The notes beneath the pieces were generated by a model. That model was not told where the DNA came from, did no database searches, and worked only from the letters and a program-made list of their open reading frames with translations. From an uncultured Clostridia bacterium (GTDB lineage: Bacteria; Bacillota; Clostridia; Oscillospirales; Ruminococcaceae): DNA of 37,251 nt. The position numbers were made by a program, and so were the translations under genes. Below, piece after piece: positions 32,680 to 37,251 of this stretch. Position 1 is the first letter of the stretch. Each line of letters starts with the position of its first letter. Location: contig CAMNXF010000023.1 of NCBI GenBank assembly GCA_946567425.1, positions 1-37,251 of the forward strand, given 5' to 3'.

Positions 32680-32768
32680 AATACCCACCACACTCATATT
32701 TTTTTAAGATTTTTGTAGCATATTATTGACAAATGAACACTTGGCTTTAAATATTTTTTAAAAAGTAC

Positions 32769-32797
32769 TTGACAAATTGCGCCGAGTGTGATATAAT
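32769..32797 (+). promoter_or_regulatory. Promoter of tRNA-Ser(GGA)
   Basis: TTGACA (32769-32774) and TATAAT (32792-32797), 17-base spacer, 20 bases before the tRNA: perfect consensus. Confidence 0.93.
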
Positions 32798-32816
32798 ATT
32801 GTAGTCAAATACAAAT

Positions 32817-32908
32817 GGAAAGATGGCTGAGTTGGTCTAAGGCGCACGATTGGAAATCGTGTAACGGCTAATACCCGTTCGAGGGTTCGAATCCCTCTCT
32901 TTCCGCCA
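32817..32908 (+). tRNA. tRNA-Ser (GGA)
   Basis: Acceptor GGAAAGA pairs with TCTTTCC; anticodon stem CACGA/TCGTG with loop TTGGAAA gives anticodon GGA at 32852-32854; long variable arm (class II) and T-arm GAGGGTTCGAATCCCTC; encoded CCA at 32906-32908. Confidence 0.97.
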
Positions 32909-32985
32909 TGAAACACTGACAAAAAAGAAGTTCTCGTCCGTAGATATTTTCGACACAAAAATGGACTTGAACCCTCGCGTAAAAG

Positions 32986-33029
32986 AAAAAGCTACATTTT
33001 TGTGCATTTTGCACTAAAAATGTAGCTTT
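32986..33029. terminator. Long hairpin downstream of tRNA-Ser (bidirectional)
   Basis: GCTACATTTTTGTGC (32991-33005) pairs with 33011-33026 with a single one-base bulge. The minus-strand exit is TTTTTCTTTT, a good terminator; the plus-strand exit is weaker. Confidence 0.7.
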
Positions 33030-33044
33030 CAACTTGTGACATCG

Positions 33045-33062
33045 TTACCAAAAAGATTTTTT
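33045..33062 (+). repeat. Direct repeat, left copy
   Basis: TTACCAAAAAGATTTTTT, identical over 18 bases to 35749-35766. The two copies bracket the kinase and HNH genes. Confidence 0.7.
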
Positions 33063-33078
33063 GGGTGTAGACATAAAA

Positions 33079-33106
33079 ATACGCTCCCTGTTTGTTGGGA
33101 GCGTAT
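33079..33106 (-). terminator. Terminator for the minus-strand kinase transcript
   Basis: Perfect 10-base arms ATACGCTCCC/GGGAGCGTAT, loop of eight; minus-strand exit ATTTTTATG. It is about 270 bases beyond the kinase stop. Confidence 0.65.
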
Positions 33107-33126
33107 TGAGTCCAGCGTCACGCTGG

Positions 33127-33149
33127 TGGTACGCCCGACAGGAATCGAA
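33127..33149 (-). pseudogene. 3' end of a tRNA (fragment)
   Basis: On the minus strand: T-loop TTCGATT, T-stem CCTGT, acceptor CGGGCGT, A, CCA. The rest of the tRNA is absent. Such fragments are left by elements that integrate at tRNA 3' ends. Confidence 0.55.
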
Positions 33150-33375
33150 AATAGTCCGACGTATATTGCGCTTCTGCACAAATTCGGAAATTCGGCTTAA
33201 CTAAGACGAATTACGCAAAATTGCGAAAACGCTTTTCTCGTAAAATATGGCGGTCTTTCGTAACAATAAGTCCCAAATAAGACCCATAAAACATTGACCG
33301 TTGACAGTTTCTGCGCTTTTACCACCGAGTAAAATCGGTGGTATTATTATGGTCAAATCTGTGGTAGATAGGTAT
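33150..33375. other. Non-coding DNA downstream of the kinase gene
   Basis: No gene. Contains a perfect inverted repeat TACCACCGA/TCGGTGGTA (33320-33343) without a clear T tract on either strand, and AAGTCCCAAAT/AAGACCCATAA, an imperfect tandem pair near 33269-33291. Confidence 0.45.
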
Positions 33376-34935
33376 TTATATATTGATAATAAGCAGTTGT
33401 ATTCTTTCTAAAAATGCCTTTGTTTCAAATGGAAGAAAATCAGCTCTATACAGGTGTGTTATTTGAACTAAATTTATTTCTTTTGGCAATTCATTGATGG
33501 AAAACGCGAACGGTTCTCGTCGTTCTTTATCGGAAGTAGCAAAACTAAAATTATTATGGTTATCCATTATATACCAATTGCCATACAAATCATCATTCTG
33601 TACAAGAATTAGGTTAAAACCATTACCGATTGAATTGGTTATTTCACAACACGCTATTACATCATTGTTTTTATATTTTGGATTGTTAATAATTGTTCTT
33701 GTCATTATTCCTTTTTCATAGACATCCGTATAATCTTCCTTAAAAATGGCTTCAGCACGTATTTGAAGTATATTATTGTTAGATGAAAGTAATCTCCAAA
33801 TTAAAGAACATTTCTTTCCAGCATTTTCGCCGAGAGGCGTATAAGCAAATTTGTCATCCCCAGAATATTTCAAATTTACATCTTCAATAAACTCTTGCAA
33901 TGGCAAAATGATTTCGTTCACAATTTGTGATTTGATTAACTTAACAAACTCAGTTTGTTCTGTCTCTTTTTTAATACGGATACTTTCTTGTCGTTGTTTT
34001 TCTATATTTTGTATATTTTTTGAAGATACTAAAGTATTGACCAATTCAGAATATTCATTTGCCATCTGTTCTGAATTTATAAATTTCTCCAATGCCTCTG
34101 ATATGTCAGACCATTTCTCAAAGCGTTTTTTAGGTTTCTTTTCTAGCATCCTATTTATAATTGAAACAAAACTCGGATTAAGATTAGAATTGTATATTTG
34201 TGGATTAGTGACAGGCGAATAAAGGTGACAGCTTCTGTATTCATCGTTCGAGTTTGACGAATTAAGCGCATATGGGTAATGTAAGGTAGCCAACTCATAA
34301 AAAATTATTCCCATTGAGTAAATATCCATTTGAATGGTATTTTTACTATAATCCCAAGCTTCTGGAGCCATATAAAGCGGAGTTCCTCCGCCTTTAAATG
34401 TCATTGTGCGCGTATTCTCGGCAGAGATTTTTGCTAGACCAAAATCTGTAATTTTAAGTATTTTTCCGCAAATCAGAATGTTCTCCGGCTTTACATCCCT
34501 GTGAACAAGTTTGCTATTTATTATTTCCATTCCACTAATAAGTTGTTTGTAAATATTAATAAGTTCATCAAGCGAAAACAACTTGTTCAGTTTCTTTCGT
34601 TCGTCAAGGATATCGCGTAATGTTCCATTGTCTGCGTACTCCATTATTATATATAATGGCAATTCTTTGAATGTATCACCATTATGTACATACTCATAAC
34701 GAATAATATTTTTTCCCGATATATCAGCAGACATTGCTATTTCGTTCCTAAAAGCATCAACACATTTGGAATCCTTGAAAACTGGCAGGAAAGTCTTGAC
34801 TGCAAAGCACATTTTATCACTTATTCTTTCAGCTAAAAAGACACATCCAAAGCCACCGTTATTAAGAAACTTAACAAGTGAATATTCTTCACCCTTATCA
34901 TCTTTAACAATTGAACCGAGGTAAAGCACTTCCAT
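33376..34935 (-). CDS. Cytoplasmic Ser/Thr protein kinase (Hanks type)
   Basis: A 519-residue protein. Residues 18-310 form a complete eukaryotic-type kinase domain: Gly loop NNGGFGCVF (25-33), Lys47 in FAVKTF, HRDVKPENIL (145-154), DFG (164-166) and APE in YMAPEAW. All catalytic residues are present. The C-terminal ~180 residues, after a coiled-coil stretch (IEKQRQESIRIKKETEQTEF), are an unrecognised domain. There is no membrane helix and no PASTA repeat, unlike housekeeping PrkC kinases. The start is 34935 (AAAGGAGG upstream on the minus strand). AT-rich codons and island context suggest transfer; stand-alone kinases with unknown C-terminal domains occur in phage-defence islands (inference). 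Confidence 0.9.
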   Translation of the reverse strand: MEVLYLGSIVKDDKGEEYSLVKFLNNGGFGCVFLAERISDKMCFAVKTFLPVFKDSKCVDAFRNEIAMSADISGKNIIRYEYVHNGDTFKELPLYIIMEYADNGTLRDILDERKKLNKLFSLDELINIYKQLISGMEIINSKLVHRDVKPENILICGKILKITDFGLAKISAENTRTMTFKGGGTPLYMAPEAWDYSKNTIQMDIYSMGIIFYELATLHYPYALNSSNSNDEYRSCHLYSPVTNPQIYNSNLNPSFVSIINRMLEKKPKKRFEKWSDISEALEKFINSEQMANEYSELVNTLVSSKNIQNIEKQRQESIRIKKETEQTEFVKLIKSQIVNEIILPLQEFIEDVNLKYSGDDKFAYTPLGENAGKKCSLIWRLLSSNNNILQIRAEAIFKEDYTDVYEKGIMTRTIINNPKYKNNDVIACCEITNSIGNGFNLILVQNDDLYGNWYIMDNHNNFSFATSDKERREPFAFSINELPKEINLVQITHLYRADFLPFETKAFLERIQLLIINI

Positions 34936-34973
34936 AATTTTGTCCTCCTTTAATTTTACACTGACATACAACT

Positions 34974-35741
34974 TTAAATGTACTCTAAATTAATTGCCGT
35001 AATAACGCCATCAAAATCGCCGTCCTCAATTTCCATTATACTACCATTTTCAAAACCAACACAAAGAACATATAAGAATTTCTGAAAGCTATACATAGGG
35101 TCACTGTGCTGCTCGATATCCTCTTTAATGATACCCGATTTTGCAAGCAAACATATTTGTTGGTATGTTCTGTCTATTTTTTGAGTATTTCCCTCTGGGT
35201 GAGCCTTGTTATTATGTTGTGTGGGGGTAAGCGCGATAATATTTTCAAGATGAGCCGATATTTCGGGATAATCAGTTGCGGGGAAAATATGTTGCATATG
35301 AGTTGCAGTATCAAGCAAGTATATTGGAGCGACCGTAACTTCGCTTTTTTCCTCGCGATATTGGTCATTATAAACACGCACTTGTTTCTTTGCTTTCTGA
35401 ATGGTATAAGCAGTAAGCGAAGAATTAGCTTATATGCCCTGTGTCGCTGCATATTCTGAACGTGTCCCACCTTTGGGCTTATCCTCATAAATGTCTCTGA
35501 AATTATTACGATTATACATCAACATATCAATTGTGACAGGAACTTTAGAAAAATGTCCACCAAGTGTTCCTGCTGTACCTCTTTGAAATGTCAGTGGGTT
35601 TATGACCTTTGTTAATATCCGTCCACACTCTGTTTTACCATTAATTTTAGTGTGCTTTATAGTAAAATCGGCAAAAGTATCTTTAAGTTCATCAAATGTC
35701 TGCTTTTTAGGTTTTTTAAATAAATTTTCAAATTTCGACAT
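34974..35741 (-). pseudogene. HNH-nuclease-like gene interrupted by one in-frame stop
   Basis: Two open frames in the same frame (35430-35741 and 34974-35381) join into one 255-codon reading frame with a single TAA at 35430-35432. The N-terminal part (MSKFENLFKKPKKQTF to GGTRSEYAATQGI) and the C-terminal part (THMQHIFPATDYPEI, LENIIALTPTQHNNKAHPEGNTQKID) together look like an HNH/treble-clef endonuclease, with H, N and H in order. The family call is from motif only. The first ORF has a weak ribosome site. It lies 38 bases upstream of the kinase on the same strand, so the two formed an operon. Confidence 0.6.
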
Positions 35742-35748
35742 AAGTCCA

Positions 35749-35766
35749 TTACCAAAAAGATTTTTT
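35749..35766 (+). repeat. Direct repeat, right copy
   Basis: Exact 18-base copy of 33045-33062, located just upstream of the HNH-like gene start. Confidence 0.7.
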
Positions 35767-35815
35767 CGACCTTAATCAAATGAACAATTCAAACCCATCG
35801 AATATGCTTGAACCC

Positions 35816-36124
35816 TCAACCTACAAGGTTGTACTTTGTCGGAATGGAATTATCCGACTTCAACAGACCCAACATTCTCCTAGCCGTGCCAAGCGGGATA
35901 TTCGTCCCTGCCTCCCATGCCTCAACGGTTTTGGACGAAACGCCCATGAGTGCGGCGAACGTTCCTTGTGTCATATTTAAGGTCTGCCGCAAAGCCTTTA
36001 TTTCTTCAGCCGTGAAATCGGGGACGGGTGCGACTGTAAGCTGTACGGTTCGAACTTTGCTCTTGCCGCTTTCGTAGTTCACAGCTTCATTTAAGCCTGT
36101 CATGATACTCTCAAATACGTTCAT
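35816..36124 (-). CDS. XRE-family antitoxin (HigA/NadS-like)
   Basis: A 102-residue protein with an N-terminal dimerisation segment and a C-terminal helix-turn-helix (FTAEEIKALRQTLNMTQGTFAALMGVSSKTVEAWEAGTNIP). Order toxin then antitoxin and the 4-base gap match HigBA-type modules. AAGGAG lies in the end of the toxin gene. It likely binds the palindrome in the operon promoter. It appears intact. Confidence 0.88.
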   Translation of the reverse strand: MNVFESIMTGLNEAVNYESGKSKVRTVQLTVAPVPDFTAEEIKALRQTLNMTQGTFAALMGVSSKTVEAWEAGTNIPLGTARRMLGLLKSDNSIPTKYNLVG

Positions 36125-36128
36125 ATAA

Positions 36129-36472
36129 TCACTCCTTCTCGGACAACTTGCTTTCCAATACTTTTATCATTTTGGCGATAGAGTTGCGCTCGCTTTTACT
36201 TAGGTTTTCCTTTTCACTTTTAGGATATGCGGTTATAAGATAAATGCTCTCATAAATCACAAAATCCACATAACAAACACGAACGCTACCGCTTTTGCCT
36301 TGACCTTCAAACGCAAATCGAAGTTTTCGCAAACCGCCGATTCCTTGCATGACATCGCCTTTTTCTGGATTAAAAAGCAACTCCTCTTGAAGTCTGCGCA
36401 AATCATTGTCATTCATCCCATACTTGCCCAATTTTTGTCAAATTCCGGCAACATCACAAACTTTCTTGTCAT
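36129..36472 (-). pseudogene. RelE/HigB-type toxin, frameshifted near the N-terminus
   Basis: From ATG 36472 (AGGTGA upstream) the frame reads MTRKFVMLPEFDKNW and then ends at a stop within a few codons. The neighbouring frame picks up exactly there as GKYGMNDNDLRRLQEELLFNPEKGDV, then GGLRKLRFAFEGQGKSGSVRVCYVDF and ITAYPKSEKENLSKSE, the body of a RelE/HigB2-like mRNA interferase. Loss of one G in a G run near 36428-36432 explains it. Either the toxin is inactivated, or translation restarts at TTG 36431 giving a 100-residue form lacking the first strand, or this is a sequencing error. Confidence 0.82.
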
Positions 36473-36491
36473 TAAATCACCTACTATCTAT

Positions 36492-36520
36492 ATTATACCC
36501 TATTCAATAGGATTTGTCAA
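36492..36520 (-). promoter_or_regulatory. Promoter and operator of the toxin-antitoxin operon
   Basis: Minus strand TTGACA (36515-36520) and TATAAT (36492-36497), 17-base spacer. The spacer contains a perfect palindrome CCTATT-C-AATAGG (36499-36511), a good candidate antitoxin operator. Confidence 0.85.
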
Positions 36521-36823
36521 CCCTTTTTTAAGTTTTTTAAAAAAAGAGTTTCCTGCTGTGAGCATCAAAAGTGACAAGCTGAAAATAGACATTATCTTAA
36601 CGTTCCCCAATATTATGCTGGTTTTGCGCATTTCAAATTGGACTCTATGGGTTCGGATCCCGCCCATTTTCATGTTTAGCATCCAATTTTAAGCTGTTTT
36701 GGATTTGGTGTTCATTTTGAAATTCAAATTGAGTAATCGCAAAACCGCATTGGAAAGGGGCTTGTAACAAAACACCCGTCGTTGTCCGAACCTTGGGGGT
36801 TCAGATTTCGACAGGTGTACAAT
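36521..36823. other. Non-coding stretch between the TA operon and tRNA-Ser
   Basis: No supported gene. At 36646-36670, GGGTTCGGATCCCGCCCAT resembles the T-arm and acceptor end of a tRNA; the minus-strand open frame over it reads MKMGGIRTH, a well-known artefact of tRNA ends. A small GAACC/GGTTC hairpin lies at about 36788-36802. Confidence 0.45.
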
Positions 36824-36913
36824 TGGCGGAGAACGAGGGATTTGAACCCTCGCGCCGGTCACCCGACCTACTCCCTTAGCAGGGGAGCCCCTTCACCACT
36901 TGGGTAGTTCTCC
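36824..36913 (-). tRNA. tRNA-Ser (GCT)
   Basis: On the minus strand acceptor GGAGAAC pairs with GTTCTCC; anticodon stem CTCCC/GGGAG with loop CTGCTAA gives anticodon GCT (complement of 36878-36880); long variable arm; T-arm GAGGGTTCAAATCCCTC; encoded CCA at 36824-36826. Confidence 0.97.
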
Positions 36914-36942
36914 AAATGCCAACACAAATTATCACAAAACAT

Positions 36943-36971
36943 ATTATATCACATAATGCGCGTTTTGTCAA
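36943..36971 (-). promoter_or_regulatory. Promoter of tRNA-Ser(GCT)
   Basis: Minus strand TTGACA (36966-36971), 17-base spacer, TATAAT (36943-36948). Confidence 0.92.
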
Positions 36972-37065
36972 GAGTTTTTTTAAAAAAATTAGAGCGAATG
37001 TGTTCATTTGTCAATGATATGTTACAAAAATCTCAATAAAATCATAATGTATGTGGTTAAGACTG

Positions 37066-37114
37066 CGCAATGTCGCTTTGGAGGAGCCTAAGGCGACGGG
37101 AAAGCGGCATTGCG
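37066..37114. repeat. Long hairpin, possible dispersed palindromic element
   Basis: CGCAATGTCGCTTT (37066-37079) and AAAGCGGCATTGCG (37101-37114) form a 14-base-pair stem with one G-U pair; TTTTG follows. A 67-residue minus-strand frame (37011-37214) covers it but starts at TTG with no ribosome site. The rest of 36972-37251 holds nothing I can assign. Confidence 0.5.
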
Positions 37115-37251
37115 TTTTGAGGAGATGATTATATATAATGTGTTCAGCAAGTTCGATATTATTTTCTTCATTAACCGCATAATTGCCAAGCAGTACTAAG
37201 AGCTTATCCAACAATAACTACTGATGAACGTCCAACAATCTGCGCCAGACA

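Noticed and set aside
32575..32697. 40-codon minus-strand ORF in the IS region
   Set aside because: No ribosome site, a stop codon just upstream, and it coincides with an inverted repeat; probably chance or a fragment.
35174..35488. Alternative 104-residue frame across the HNH-like gene
   Set aside because: Different frame from the two HNH pieces, basic random composition; a shadow.
36500..36682. 60-residue minus-strand frame starting MLNMKMGGIRTH
   Set aside because: The GGIRTH string arises from reading a tRNA-end-like sequence backwards; no ribosome site.

Overview
The window looks like chromosomal DNA of a spore-forming Gram-positive Clostridia member, probably Oscillospiraceae/Ruminococcaceae. 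This rests on a Bacillota-type dcw cluster, spore maturation genes spmA/spmB, an AbrB/SpoVT-like regulator, strong AGGAGG ribosome binding sites, consensus TTGACA-N17-TATAAT promoters, and gut-Clostridia style NPXTG-like surface anchors. The assignment is inference from gene content, not from a marker search.

Layout. (1) 1-6400: a forward run with a partial membrane protein, a cupin, carboxynorspermidine synthase, three small hypothetical proteins (two Cys-rich), carboxynorspermidine decarboxylase NspC, and two paralogous SMI1/KNR4-like proteins, closed by a terminator. (2) 6400-21800: the division and cell wall cluster mraZ-rsmH-ftsL-PBP(spoVD/ftsI)-murE-murF-mraY-ftsW-murG-murA-divIB(ftsQ)-ftsZ. 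murD, murC and ftsA are missing from their usual places. Several junctions carry RNA-level signals: a structured leader with a terminator before the PBP gene, a long hairpin that includes the murA Shine-Dalgarno, and a terminator overlapping the ftsZ promoter. (3) 21800-25400: a membrane protein and a large zinc-finger protein with a disordered tail. (4) 25400-28400: three monocistronic genes for secreted, wall-anchored proteins. Each has a matching promoter and a stem-loop at the predicted 5' end of its mRNA, which is the most system-like signal in the window. (5) 28400-30660: terminators, a zinc-ribbon AbrB-type regulator facing away from spmA-spmB, a DUF2508-like gene and a 32-residue Asn/Gln-only microprotein gene.

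(6) 30660-32770: a graveyard of transposase fragments (IS481-like, two opposed pieces of IS256-type, IS1595-like). (7) 32800-36920: an AT-rich island between the 3' ends of two convergent tRNA-Ser genes. It holds an intact cytoplasmic Ser/Thr kinase, an HNH-nuclease-like gene broken by one in-frame stop, and a HigBA-type toxin-antitoxin pair whose toxin carries a one-base frameshift. Short tRNA 3'-end-like fragments and direct repeats suggest repeated integration at tRNA ends. (8) 36920-37251: a tRNA promoter and a long hairpin, with no convincing gene.

How it fits together: regions 2-3 supply septum formation and peptidoglycan precursor synthesis; region 1 likely makes spermidine or norspermidine; region 4 decorates the surface; region 5 is linked to sporulation; regions 6-7 are accessory DNA, possibly an eroded anti-phage module.
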